Shown: piece by piece, positions 44,718 through 53,407 of the stretch
Position numbering within the stretch: position 1 is the first letter of the stretch
Layout: every line of letters begins with the position of its first letter
Assembly: GCA_021789605.1 (NCBI GenBank)
Contig: JAJYJI010000002.1
Span: 1 to 64,000, forward strand
DNA: 64,000 nucleotides
Reading direction: 5' to 3'
DNA from: a bacterium
GTDB taxonomy: Bacteria; SZUA-79; Acidulodesulfobacterales; Acidulodesulfobacteraceae
Program-made: the position numbers and the translations under genes
The notes under the pieces: model-generated
What the model saw: the letters and a program-made list of their open reading frames with translations, nothing else
The model's database searches: none
What the model was told of the DNA's origin: nothing

Positions 44718-46265
44718 TTACTCCATATTTAAACTGGGAGGCTCTCCTTCATCTTTTGCACCTTTAGAGCCTTTTAAAAGAAAAATAACCGGTATCGTAA
44801 CGGCAAAACAAACCGCCATAAAAATAAAGGCTAAATTAAACGCTATCATGGTAGATTGTTTAGTAATTATTCCGTTTATTAAAGCAAGTACTTTATGGAC
44901 GGGGGGATAAAATACGGGAGAATGGATTATTCCCGCGGCGCGTCTTAACGAGAGCACTGTTTGGGTATTATCGCTGATGTTCTGCGCCAGGACGGAATGA
45001 ACCGCCTGAGTATTATTATCTATCATGGTCGCCAATATCGCAATCCCGATAGACCCGGCAACCTGCCGGATTAAATTAAACAATCCCGCGCCGTCTATTT
45101 TATACTTATTTTCTAACGTTATAAGGGAAGACGTCATAAGCGAAACTATTATAAATCCAAAACCTATCCCCTGCGTAAACTGCGGCCAAAATACGTTCCA
45201 TAAACCAATGTTTAAACTCATAGAGCCTATCTGCACCGACGATATAACCGACAAAATAAATCCCGTAAATACTAAAATTTTAGGTCCGACTTTATTGAAC
45301 AGCCTCCCCGCTAGAGGCATGCTTATAACCATAGCAAGCCCTCTGGACATTATGGCAATCCCCGCGTCGTAAGCCGAATATCCCATTATTTTTTGTAAAA
45401 ACATAGGCAAAAGGAAAAGGCTTCCGAATATGCCGAGGCTGAACACCATCGAAAGAAAAGAGTTCGCGGATAAATTTATATCTCTTAAAACCTTAATGTT
45501 AACGGCGGGATTTTCTGTTATAAGTTCCGTTACTATAAAAAGGATAGATGCTATTACCGATATTATAGTCAGGTTAACTATATAGCTCGAAGAAAACCAG
45601 TCTTTATACTGCCCGTCCGTTAATACTATCTGCATAGCGCCTAAACCTACGGTTAAGAAAATTATACCGAGCCAGTCAACGCTGCCCTTTATCCTTTGCA
45701 TTAGGGGATGATCCTCTATTATAAGATAAATTAATATGAGATTTAGCAATCCTATGGGAAGGTTGACGTAAAACACCCATGGCCATGAATAGTTTGTTAC
45801 TATCCAGCCGCCTATATATGGTCCGATAGCCGGACCTAAGACTATCGCAAGGCTGAATATTGCCATAGCTTTGCCCTGCTCTTTTTTTTCGAAATTTTCG
45901 GCAAGATATGTTTGCGACAGAGGAATAAGCGCCCCGCCGCCTACTCCCTGCAACAGGCGAAAAAGCACAATGGAGTCTAAATTCCATGAAATACCGCATA
46001 ATAAGGAACTTAAAGTAAATAAAAAAACGGAAGCTACATAATAATTTTTCCTTCCGAACCGTGAACTGAAAAAGCTGACGAGGGGCATTAATATAACTCC
46101 GGAAAGCATATATCCCGTAACGACCCATGTAACCTGCTCTATCGAAGCATCCATCGCGCCCTGTATATATGGAAGGGCTACGTTTACGACGCTCATATCC
46201 ATACTGTAAAGCGTGGTGCTGGGAATTACTGCCAAAACTATAAGCCATTTATTTTTAATATCCAT
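44718..46265 (-). CDS. emrB: DHA2-family MFS efflux pump (EmrB type)
   Basis: An integral membrane drug:proton antiporter of 515 residues with a 14-helix pattern. DMSVVNVALPYI near the N-terminus and GPAIGPYIGGWIVTNYSWPWVFYVN are the DHA2 motifs. It works with the adjacent EmrA-type fusion protein and the TolC-type channel to expel substrates across both membranes. It is the last gene of the arsR-tolC-emrA-emrB operon, 8 bp after emrA. The substrate is not deducible. Confidence 0.92.
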   Translation of the reverse strand: MDIKNKWLIVLAVIPSTTLYSMDMSVVNVALPYIQGAMDASIEQVTWVVTGYMLSGVILMPLVSFFSSRFGRKNYYVASVFLFTLSSLLCGISWNLDSIVLFRLLQGVGGGALIPLSQTYLAENFEKKEQGKAMAIFSLAIVLGPAIGPYIGGWIVTNYSWPWVFYVNLPIGLLNLILIYLIIEDHPLMQRIKGSVDWLGIIFLTVGLGAMQIVLTDGQYKDWFSSSYIVNLTIISVIASILFIVTELITENPAVNIKVLRDINLSANSFLSMVFSLGIFGSLFLLPMFLQKIMGYSAYDAGIAIMSRGLAMVISMPLAGRLFNKVGPKILVFTGFILSVISSVQIGSMSLNIGLWNVFWPQFTQGIGFGFIIVSLMTSSLITLENKYKIDGAGLFNLIRQVAGSIGIAILATMIDNNTQAVHSVLAQNISDNTQTVLSLRRAAGIIHSPVFYPPVHKVLALINGIITKQSTMIAFNLAFIFMAVCFAVTIPVIFLLKGSKGAKDEGEPPSLNME

Positions 46266-46273
46266 GATTGATA

Positions 46274-47398
46274 TTATTTTGCTTTTTTCTCTATCTTAAC
46301 GTAAGGCTCCACGGATAGCCCCGGATACAGAGGAGTTTTATTAAAAACAGCTTTGGACAAATTAATTTTTACCGGAACTCTCTGAACTACTTTTATGTAA
46401 TTTCCGGTTGCGTTTTCCGGCGGCAAAAGGCTGAAAACCGAGCCGGTTCCCGTTTGAAAACTTGAAACGATGCCGTGGAAAGTTGCATCGGGATAAGAAT
46501 CCACCTTAATAATAACCGGAGCGCCTATTTTTATTTTATCGACGTCCGATTCTTTAAAATTTGCGACTATCCATATTTTTTTAAGATTTACGATATTTAA
46601 ATACGGAATACCGGGCATAACGTAGCTTCCTACGTTTACATTCTTTTTCGCTACATATCCGTCGCACGGCGCATAAATTATAGTCCTGCGTAAATTAATT
46701 TTTGCCAGTTTATACGAGGCAAGCTGGGTCTTGGCAAATAATGCTTTTGATTTCAAAGCAGTTTTTAATTCCGATATGCTCGCGGCAATCTGCGTAAGGT
46801 TTGCTTCGTCGGCGCCTACTTTTGCCAGAGTCATTTTGTATTTTGTAGCCATTTCATCAAACATAAGCTTTGAAGCGGCTTTGCCTTCATAAAGATTTTT
46901 ATATCTTATATAGTTCTGCCGGTCCAATTCTTCCAGGGCTTCATCGGCTTTTAATCCGTATCTTGCCTTTGCTAGCGCCGCTTTCTGCATCTGAATAGTC
47001 AACGATATCTGTTCAACCTGTTTACTGCCGCCCATAAAAGCAGCCCGCGATTTATTAACTTCCTGAACGTAATCGGATTGGTCTATCTTAAACAGGGGCT
47101 GACCTTTTCTGACATACTGGTTCTGCCTTATATAAACTTTTACCGCCTTGCCTTTAACCTGGGGAGCTATGGGGACTATGGCGCTATTGCCGTCTACGAA
47201 AGCGTCGCTTGTAGTTACGTGGGTAAAAGCAAATTCCACGTTGTGAAGCTCTAAAATAACTACTATTACTATAACGGCTAATACCGCTATTAAAACATAT
47301 TTCTTTTTTATCCGGCTTTTTTTATTTTTGTTATTGTCCTGAACGTCTTTAGTTGCGTTTTTATTTCCGGCAAATTCATTCGCTTCATTATCTTCCAT
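46274..47398 (-). CDS. emrA: HlyD/EmrA-family membrane fusion protein
   Basis: EmrA proteins link the inner-membrane pump to the outer-membrane channel. A cytoplasmic charged start and one membrane helix (about residues 32-50) precede a biotinyl-lipoyl-like domain (VPIAPQVKGKAVKVYIRQNQ), a long alpha-hairpin and the second lipoyl half (YAPCDGYVAKKNVNVGSYV). The 374 residues fit. It overlaps the end of the tolC-like gene by 11 bp. Confidence 0.92.
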   Translation of the reverse strand: MEDNEANEFAGNKNATKDVQDNNKNKKSRIKKKYVLIAVLAVIVIVVILELHNVEFAFTHVTTSDAFVDGNSAIVPIAPQVKGKAVKVYIRQNQYVRKGQPLFKIDQSDYVQEVNKSRAAFMGGSKQVEQISLTIQMQKAALAKARYGLKADEALEELDRQNYIRYKNLYEGKAASKLMFDEMATKYKMTLAKVGADEANLTQIAASISELKTALKSKALFAKTQLASYKLAKINLRRTIIYAPCDGYVAKKNVNVGSYVMPGIPYLNIVNLKKIWIVANFKESDVDKIKIGAPVIIKVDSYPDATFHGIVSSFQTGTGSVFSLLPPENATGNYIKVVQRVPVKINLSKAVFNKTPLYPGLSVEPYVKIEKKAK

Positions 47399-48863
47399 AA
47401 CTATTCCTCCCTATGACCCTCTGAAGTTTTGCTAAATATACGTCGTATTCGTAAAGCGAGTCGTAATAATTTAATTCTGCGTGCTTAAGATATGTTTCAG
47501 CGTCAAGAACTTCCGTTGAGGTAGTAGTCTCCTGCATATACTGCATATTTGTAATTTTAAGGTTTTCTTCTGCCTGAATTACCGATAATTTTGCCGTTTT
47601 GATATTTTTGAAGGCAGTCCGTAGATTTAACAAATTGCTTTTAACCTGCAGCAGGACGTCGTTTATGTAAGATTTAAGCTGATATTTCAAAGCTGCCTCG
47701 TTATGTTTCTCTTTCTGGTAATTATCGGAAGTTTTAAACCAGTTAAACAAAGTCCATTCAGCGCTAAGTCCTATTAATTTATTTGCCTGATTGGAAAACT
47801 CGTTGCTTGAAGCAAGCCAGTTCTGGCCTGACTGGGAGTATGCGGCAAATACCATTATATGAGGATAATATTCGCTATTCGCGATGCCTTTCTTCAAAGA
47901 AACCTGCCTTATTCTAAGTTTAAAAATTTTAAGTCCGGGTCTGTGTTTCAAGGCATATTTAAAAAGACCGCTGAGCACGTATTTTTTAAAATTAACGCGG
48001 TTTATGTTCTTAAACCTGTCGTTTGCGTTTATATTTTGGTTAAGGGCGGTATTAAAAGCCGATACGGCGATATTCAGCGATGTTTTTGAAATAGCCTTAA
48101 ACTGCAGCGCATCTGCCATGGCTACTCTGGATTTTAATAAATCGTTATAAGGAATTACCCCCTGCTTGTACATAAGAGCAGCCTGTATTTCATGGGATTT
48201 TAGAGATTTTGCCTGTTCGTCCGCGACTCTTAGCTGCTCCTGTGCCCTTAAAACATTATAATAGGCTATTTTTACCCTTTCGATTATATTTAAGACTGCC
48301 TCATGTTCTTGAACGCTAGATATATTTACGCCTATTCCGGCAAGCTCCCTTTTGTCCATAAGTGCAAAACCGGTAAATACCGGCTGCGTTATTTCCGCTT
48401 CCCAGTTGAAATTAGCGGTCGAATTCATATATATTCTCGGCGGGAAGTACATATATCCGTTTTTTGCTCCAAGATTATTAAAGACGGGTATTTGATTGCG
48501 AGGCGTTGCTAGAAAAGGCTGATACTCCAATTTTGAAGCGTTATAATTAAAAGTTAATTTGGGCAGCATTTCAGCCGTAGATGCTTTAAAAGCGTAATCG
48601 GAAGATTTTATTTTTTCAAGCGCGCTTTTTATGAGGTCGTTGTTTTTTAAAGCTATTTTTACCGCGCTGCCGACGTTAAAAACGTTAGCCGCATGTTCAA
48701 CGCTTTTTGCCCGGGACGGAACGGCTCCGGACAGGCAGAAAAATATAAAAAACAATATAGCGCAAAAAGCAGGGGTATTTTGCCGCACACCTTTTAAACT
48801 ACTGCCGGATATTTTGTAAAAACCGCCTTTAAAATGAGTTGACTTTAGTGTTGTCGTTAGCAT
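47388..48863 (-). CDS. tolC: TolC-family outer membrane efflux protein
   Basis: TolC-like proteins form trimeric outer-membrane and periplasmic channels. Two repeated helical-barrel regions follow the signal peptide, with typical long amphipathic helices such as RVKIAYYNVLRAQEQLRVAD. The protein ends without a lipobox. The open frame starts with ATG at 48863, overlapping arsR by 35 bp. The hydrophobic signal segment begins near a GTG at 48788, which would give a more normal signal peptide; the start is therefore unsettled. Confidence 0.85.
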   Translation of the reverse strand: MLTTTLKSTHFKGGFYKISGSSLKGVRQNTPAFCAILFFIFFCLSGAVPSRAKSVEHAANVFNVGSAVKIALKNNDLIKSALEKIKSSDYAFKASTAEMLPKLTFNYNASKLEYQPFLATPRNQIPVFNNLGAKNGYMYFPPRIYMNSTANFNWEAEITQPVFTGFALMDKRELAGIGVNISSVQEHEAVLNIIERVKIAYYNVLRAQEQLRVADEQAKSLKSHEIQAALMYKQGVIPYNDLLKSRVAMADALQFKAISKTSLNIAVSAFNTALNQNINANDRFKNINRVNFKKYVLSGLFKYALKHRPGLKIFKLRIRQVSLKKGIANSEYYPHIMVFAAYSQSGQNWLASSNEFSNQANKLIGLSAEWTLFNWFKTSDNYQKEKHNEAALKYQLKSYINDVLLQVKSNLLNLRTAFKNIKTAKLSVIQAEENLKITNMQYMQETTTSTEVLDAETYLKHAELNYYDSLYEYDVYLAKLQRVIGRNSYGR

Positions 48864-49230
48864 TTTCCAATTTTTTTTTTAAAATCGGAATAAGGGTTTG
48901 CATAAGTATATTATCGTAATTTATACTGTAATTCATCCATGTCCCTTTTCTCCGCGTTTTAACTATATCGGCGTTTCTTAGTATTTTTAAATGAAAAGAA
49001 AGATTCGGCTGCGAAATTTTAAAAATATCGGTGAATTTGCATGCGCACATCTCTTCGTTGTCTATTAAAAGCCTCACGATTTCAAGTCTTACCGCATCCG
49101 ATAAGGCATAAAAGCCCAGCCTTAATAAATCCACCGAAGGCGTCACGCCTTCTTCATTTTTTTGTACCTCTACGGCAGACTGCGCGCCGTATAGGTAGCC
49201 GCATCCGCAGCCTTTATTATTTTTACTCAT
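48829..49230 (-). CDS. ArsR-family metalloregulator
   Basis: ArsR proteins repress their operon and release DNA on binding a metal or metalloid. The winged-helix core contains SQPNLSFHLKILRNADIV. Cys 62 and Cys 64 (MCAC) sit in the helix position of the arsenic-sensing ELCVC motif, and another pair, Cys 8 and Cys 10 (CGCG), lies in the N-terminal extension. As the first gene before tolC-emrA-emrB it is likely their regulator. An arsenical or soft-metal inducer is inferred, not shown. Confidence 0.85.
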   Translation of the reverse strand: MSKNNKGCGCGYLYGAQSAVEVQKNEEGVTPSVDLLRLGFYALSDAVRLEIVRLLIDNEEMCACKFTDIFKISQPNLSFHLKILRNADIVKTRRKGTWMNYSINYDNILMQTLIPILKKKLENANDNTKVNSF

Positions 49231-49250
49231 ATAAAATTATGTTTATAAAA

Positions 49251-49331
49251 TTAGCAGCATTTAGAGTCTTTCTGGTTTTTTACGGCTTTCTGCATTGCTT
49301 CTTCTATCTCTTTTTTATCTATGTCCCATAT
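49251..49331 (-). other. Coding-like open tail without start codon, upstream of arsR
   Basis: The frame reads 26 codons of protein-like sequence (for example DKKEIEEAMQKAV) ending in SKCC and a TAA, 20 bp before the arsR ATG. No ATG, GTG or TTG lies between the preceding in-frame stop and these codons, except an internal ATG that would leave only 14 residues. It may be a gene remnant, or a leader read from an unusual start. Confidence 0.3.
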
Positions 49332-49344
49332 ATAAAATATTTTT

Positions 49345-49374
49345 TATATATTATTAAAACGCTAACAATATCAA
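49345..49374 (-). promoter_or_regulatory. Possible promoter of the arsR-tolC-emrA-emrB operon
   Basis: TTGATA and TATATA with an 18-bp spacer lie about 115 bp before arsR. The area is very AT-rich, so chance matches are likely. If used, the transcript would carry the SKCC-ending open tail in its leader. Confidence 0.35.
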
Positions 49375-49423
49375 ACTATGAGCTTTCTTTCACGGCTTTT
49401 AATATTATAAAAAGGCTGATAAT

Positions 49424-49477
49424 GTCCGGCGGCGCGGCGGTATGGTTAATCAAGGTTTCTTGCCGCCGCGGCGGACC
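49424..49477. other. GC-rich imperfect stem-loop
   Basis: In an otherwise AT-rich gap, two GC-rich arms (49424-49440 and 49463-49476) pair over 5 bp, then 8 bp after a small bulge. A nested CAAG/CTTG hairpin lies in the loop. On the minus strand it follows the DUF2892 stop by about 40 nt and is followed by a short T-run 10 nt later. It could be the terminator of that gene or an operator for arsR. Confidence 0.45.
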
Positions 49478-49518
49478 TAAAATACGATACATAATAAAGC
49501 TGAAGATATTTCTTGATA

Positions 49519-49734
49519 CTATTTCTTATCGCAGGTAGAACAAGTGGAAATTCCCAGCAGGGAATACAACGCGCAAAATCCCGTGATGCCAGTAATTAAA
49601 GCTACTATTCCAACTATTATGAGGATTACACCGAGTACCTCGCTGGAACCTAAAAGCAAATATCCTACTATTAAGAGGATTATGCCTAAAATTGCCCTTA
49701 TAACCCTGTCGGTCGTTCCTTCGTTAGTTTTCAC
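49519..49734 (-). CDS. DUF2892 (YgaP-type) small membrane protein
   Basis: About 71 residues: TTDRVIRAILGIILL, two hydrophobic helices, and TGFCALYSLLGISTC, the classic DUF2892 pattern also fused to rhodaneses as in YgaP. The open frame reaches a GTG at 49743, but the strong GGAGGT ribosome binding site touches that codon. The second GTG at 49734 is 9 nt from it and gives the usual short N-terminus, so 49734 is chosen. Function is unknown; a link to sulfur or thiol chemistry is known only for the fused forms. Confidence 0.85.
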   Translation of the reverse strand: MKTNEGTTDRVIRAILGIILLIVGYLLLGSSEVLGVILIIVGIVALITGITGFCALYSLLGISTCSTCDKK

Positions 49735-49859
49735 AAATATCACCTCCGTTTTTTATGACATTAATATTACAGTATATAAAATATCTACGTTATTATATAT
49801 ATGAATAATTATATATTATTAAGATTATAACCTAATTTTTTAAAAATGCAACTTTTACT

Positions 49860-52121
49860 TTAAACCACCCTGTTTACTTTTATTACGCCTTTAACTGATT
49901 TTATGCCGCCTATGATTGCGTCGGACTGCTTGATGTCCCTTACTTCTATATCGAACAGATGGACGGCCCTTCCGTCTTTAATTGTCCTGACTTGGGCTTT
50001 GGATATGTTCGCCCCTTTTGCGGAAATTAAAGAGGCTATGTCCCCTAAAATACCTTTCTTATCATCGGTTATAATCCTTATCTTTGTTTCAAAAAATTCC
50101 GCAGCGTTCGAGTTCTGCCTGCCGGTTGTTTCTTTCCAGTCAACTTTTATAAGCCTGCTTTTATCCATGCCGATAATGTTCTTGCAATCGGACTTATGGA
50201 CGATAACGCCCCTTCCTCTCGAAATAAACCCGACTATATCGTCCCCCGGTATGGGATGGCAGCATCCGGCAAGTTTATAAAGCAAATCTCCGCCGAAAGG
50301 AGATACGATGGCATCGCTTCTGCTTGAACCGGGCTTAATTTTCTGAAGGATTTTACTGATTACGTTGCCTGTGGTTTTTGTTATCAGGGATAATTTATCG
50401 GTTTTTTTATAACCGGGCATTACCAAAGAGAATAAATACTGCGGTGAATACTTTCCATACCCTATGCCGGCGAAAAGGTCATCCTCGCCCTTAAGGGAAA
50501 GCTTTTGAACGGACTGGACGATTAATTCTTTGAAATCGGCTGTTTTATTTTCAATTTTTTTAAATTCCCTGTCCAGTGTTTCTTTTCCGGCTTCGATGCT
50601 TTCGTCTCTTTCCGTCTGCCTTATATAATTCCTTATTTTAGAAATGGCTTTCGACGATTTTACGTACCTCAGCCAGTCTTTTGAAGGATGGTGCCCTTCT
50701 TTGGTTATAATTTCAACTATATCTCCGTTTGAAAGCTTTTGCCTTAAAGGCGCCATAATTCCGTTTACAACGGCTCCGGTAGTTTTATCCCCTACTTCCG
50801 TATGTATATAGTACGCGAAATCGACGGGCGTGGAATCTTTTGGAAGAGCTATTACCTTGCCTTTTGGTGTAAAAACATAAACTTCTTCCTGAAAAAGGTC
50901 TATTTTTACGCTGTCTAAAAATTCGTGCGGGTCTTTAAGCTCTTTCTGGTATTCGACAAGCTGCCTTAACCAATTAAACTGCTCTACGTCCTGTTTTTCG
51001 GCAGGCATATTTTCTTTATATTTCCAATGGGCGGCTATGCCGAATTCGTCTATAAAGTGCATCTCTTTAGTTCTTATCTGAATTTCTACTCTCATGCCTT
51101 CCGGTCCTATTACGGTAGTATGCAGGGAACGGTATAAATTTGCCTTGGGCATGGCAATATAATCTTTAATTCTTCCGGAAATCGGCTTCCAAATGGAATG
51201 TACTATTCCAAGAGCTTCATAACATTCCGTTTCGGTATCTACTATAATCCTTAAAGCCAGCAGGTCGTAAATATCTTCGAAACTTACGTGCTGTTCTATC
51301 ATTTTTTTATAGATGCTGTAAAAATGTTTCGGTCTTCCGTATATTTCCGCCCTCAAGTTATGTTTTTCTAAATTTTCTTTTAAAATACCGGTAATTTTTT
51401 CTATATATTTTTCTCTTTCGGTCTTTTTTTTATTAATTCTTGAGGATAAATCCTTATAGTTTTCGGAATTCAAATATTTAAACGACAGGTCTTCCAGCTC
51501 GCTTTTTATAAAAAATATTCCCAGCCTGTTTGCAAGAGGGGCGTATATATCAAGCGTTTCCTGCGCTATCCTAACCTGTTTTTCCCTGGGAAGAACGTCT
51601 AGCGTCCTTAAGTTATGAAGCCTGTCGGCTAATTTTATAATTATGACCCTTATATCCTTAGCCATTGCGACTATCATCTTTCTTATGTTTTCTGCTTCGA
51701 GTTCTTCGGAACTCTTAAAAGTAAGTTTTCCTAATTTTGTAAGCCCGTCGACTATAAAGGCTACTTCCTCTCCGAATTCCCGCTTTATGTCTTCCAGCGT
51801 AGTCAAAGTATCTTCCACGGTATCGTGAAGGAGGGCGGCGACTATAGAAGCGCAGTCCATTCTCAAGCCGGCTACGATAGCCGCGACTTCTATGGGATGC
51901 GTAAGATAAGGTTCTCCCGACACTCTTTTTTGACCCTGATGGACTCTTTTGGAAAAATTGTAGGCTTTTTTAAACAGCTTGAACTTTTCGCCGTGTATTT
52001 CTTCCATACCGACGTCGTCGATGCTGTTTATATTGTTTCTGAATAGCTCTATGAGGTTATTAAGCGAACTAAAATCGCCGGAGGGATTAACGGTAACTAG
52101 ATTTTCTCCTAAAGGACTCAT
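49860..52121 (-). CDS. spoT: Bifunctional (p)ppGpp synthetase/hydrolase
   Basis: RSH proteins make and destroy the alarmone (p)ppGpp. The HD hydrolase domain has the intact HDTVED motif (from His 99), the synthetase domain contains YGRPKHFYSIYKKM, the TGS domain begins VYVFTPKGKVIALP, the CCHPIPGDDI zinc-type motif follows, and an ACT domain ends the protein. At 753 residues with an intact HD site, a bifunctional enzyme is inferred. It lies downstream of rpoZ, gmk and remA, a familiar order. Confidence 0.95.
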   Translation of the reverse strand: MSPLGENLVTVNPSGDFSSLNNLIELFRNNINSIDDVGMEEIHGEKFKLFKKAYNFSKRVHQGQKRVSGEPYLTHPIEVAAIVAGLRMDCASIVAALLHDTVEDTLTTLEDIKREFGEEVAFIVDGLTKLGKLTFKSSEELEAENIRKMIVAMAKDIRVIIIKLADRLHNLRTLDVLPREKQVRIAQETLDIYAPLANRLGIFFIKSELEDLSFKYLNSENYKDLSSRINKKKTEREKYIEKITGILKENLEKHNLRAEIYGRPKHFYSIYKKMIEQHVSFEDIYDLLALRIIVDTETECYEALGIVHSIWKPISGRIKDYIAMPKANLYRSLHTTVIGPEGMRVEIQIRTKEMHFIDEFGIAAHWKYKENMPAEKQDVEQFNWLRQLVEYQKELKDPHEFLDSVKIDLFQEEVYVFTPKGKVIALPKDSTPVDFAYYIHTEVGDKTTGAVVNGIMAPLRQKLSNGDIVEIITKEGHHPSKDWLRYVKSSKAISKIRNYIRQTERDESIEAGKETLDREFKKIENKTADFKELIVQSVQKLSLKGEDDLFAGIGYGKYSPQYLFSLVMPGYKKTDKLSLITKTTGNVISKILQKIKPGSSRSDAIVSPFGGDLLYKLAGCCHPIPGDDIVGFISRGRGVIVHKSDCKNIIGMDKSRLIKVDWKETTGRQNSNAAEFFETKIRIITDDKKGILGDIASLISAKGANISKAQVRTIKDGRAVHLFDIEVRDIKQSDAIIGGIKSVKGVIKVNRVV

Positions 52122-52188
52122 AGTTTAATTTTTACCAACATATTTATCTAATCGCATAATATTAAAACAAATTTTTTAAATATGGAGG

Positions 52189-52377
52189 TTATTTCTGTTT
52201 TACGCCGATATAGCCTTTTGCAATCTCTCTCAGCGCGACGACTATAGGCTTATTTTTGGAAACTACTTTTGCCTGCGCGCCTTCCATAAGCTGCCTTGCC
52301 CTTTTTGCGGCTATTATTACCAGCGCGAACCTGTTTTCCACGTTAACCAAGCAATCTTCGATAGTTACTCTTGCCAT
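52189..52377 (-). CDS. rpoZ: RNA polymerase omega subunit
   Basis: Omega aids RNA polymerase assembly and, in proteobacteria, forms a ppGpp site. The 62 residues start [10 protein letters not shown] and contain [16 protein letters not shown], the core omega motif. It directly follows gmk and precedes spoT, so GTP synthesis, the alarmone enzyme and its polymerase partner are encoded together. Confidence 0.95.
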   Translation of the reverse strand: MARVTIEDCLVNVENRFALVIIAAKRARQLMEGAQAKVVSKNKPIVVALREIAKGYIGVKQK

Positions 52378-53127
52378 TTAATATTCCTCCGAATTATTAT
52401 TATTTATTAAGGATAAATTTTTACATCTTTCGGCGATTACGATAGACTTTAATTTTAAGTATGCCCCGTTCAAATCGTCGTTCGTAACGATGTAATCGTA
52501 AAAAGTACTTTTCTTAATTTCTTCGTAAGCTGTATTCAACCTTTTATTTAATTCAGCGTCGTCCATGCCGCCCCTTTTTTTAAGCCTTTCGCAAAGTTCG
52601 TCGTAAGACGGCGGAGTTATGAATATGCTGACCAGCCGTTTTCTTTTATTCCGGATGTTGCCGTTGTCGGCTACGGCTCCCGCTCCGGCGCTTTCCGCGC
52701 CGTCTGAACCGTTAAGCCTGTTTAATTTTGCCGAGTTTCCGTATATTTTTAAAAGCTTCCCGACCCCTTGGACGTCTATCTCCAATAATACGTCGGATAA
52801 GGAATTTGAATTAAAAACCGATTTATAAGCCGTACCGTATCTTTTTCCGAAAACGTTAGCCCATTCGATAAATTCATCATCTTTTATCATTCTATCAAAT
52901 TCGGAATCATTAATAAAATTATAACTTATACCGTCTTCTTCACCCTGCCTTTTAGTTCTTGTAGTATAAGAAACGCTGAGTTTTATATCTTTAAATTCCT
53001 GCAAAAGCATATTGCATAAAGTTGTCTTGCCTGTTCCCGAGGGTGCGGAAACGGCGAATATTAACCCTCCGGGTTCTCCGTCGCGATGCAGCGCTTTATC
53101 GTCTAATTTTATGTTTTTTCCGTCCAT
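52378..53127 (-). CDS. gmk: Guanylate kinase with low-complexity insertion
   Basis: Gmk phosphorylates GMP to GDP. The P-loop SAPSGTGKTTL, the GMP-binding VSYTTRTKRQGEEDG and the LLEIDVQG motif are intact. Between QGVGKLLKIY and RLVSIFITPP there is an extra Gly/Ala/Asn-rich stretch of about 35 residues (nucleotides about 52636-52740), making the enzyme longer than the usual 200-210. The ATG at 53127 is chosen, with AGGCGG upstream; the frame extends to a TTG at 53160, which would overlap remA by 17 bp. Confidence 0.9.
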   Translation of the reverse strand: MDGKNIKLDDKALHRDGEPGGLIFAVSAPSGTGKTTLCNMLLQEFKDIKLSVSYTTRTKRQGEEDGISYNFINDSEFDRMIKDDEFIEWANVFGKRYGTAYKSVFNSNSLSDVLLEIDVQGVGKLLKIYGNSAKLNRLNGSDGAESAGAGAVADNGNIRNKRKRLVSIFITPPSYDELCERLKKRGGMDDAELNKRLNTAYEEIKKSTFYDYIVTNDDLNGAYLKLKSIVIAERCKNLSLINNNNSEEY

Positions 53128-53143
53128 TATAAATATGTACCGC

Positions 53144-53386
53144 CTAATCTTTGTCTTCAAGCCTTGCGATAATAGTGGAAGTATTAAGCGCCGAAAGTAT
53201 AATATGTCCGGAATCCGTAATTATAACAGACCTTGTTTTTCTTCCTTCCGTCGCGTCGACTAAGTTATTGCCGTCTTTTGCGCTGTCCCTCAGCCTTTTC
53301 ATAGGCGAAGAACCTGGTGAAACTACGGCTACAACCCTGCTCTGCAAAACGACGTTTCCAAATCCTACGTTAATTAGTTTTTGCAT
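53144..53386 (-). CDS. remA: RemA/DUF370 family regulator
   Basis: The 80-residue protein starts LINVGFGNVVLQSRVVAVVSP, the conserved DUF370 core. RemA in Bacillus is a DNA-binding activator of matrix genes. In many bacteria the gene precedes gmk and rpoZ, as here. Its role in Gram-negatives is unknown. Confidence 0.9.
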   Translation of the reverse strand: MQKLINVGFGNVVLQSRVVAVVSPGSSPMKRLRDSAKDGNNLVDATEGRKTRSVIITDSGHIILSALNTSTIIARLEDKD

Positions 53387-53407
53387 TTAAAAATACTGTA
53401 AAATATG

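Noticed and set aside
49041-49538. 165-codon plus-strand frame across arsR and its upstream gap
   Set aside because: Antisense to arsR, passes through the hairpin, and has no ribosome binding site or recognisable motif.
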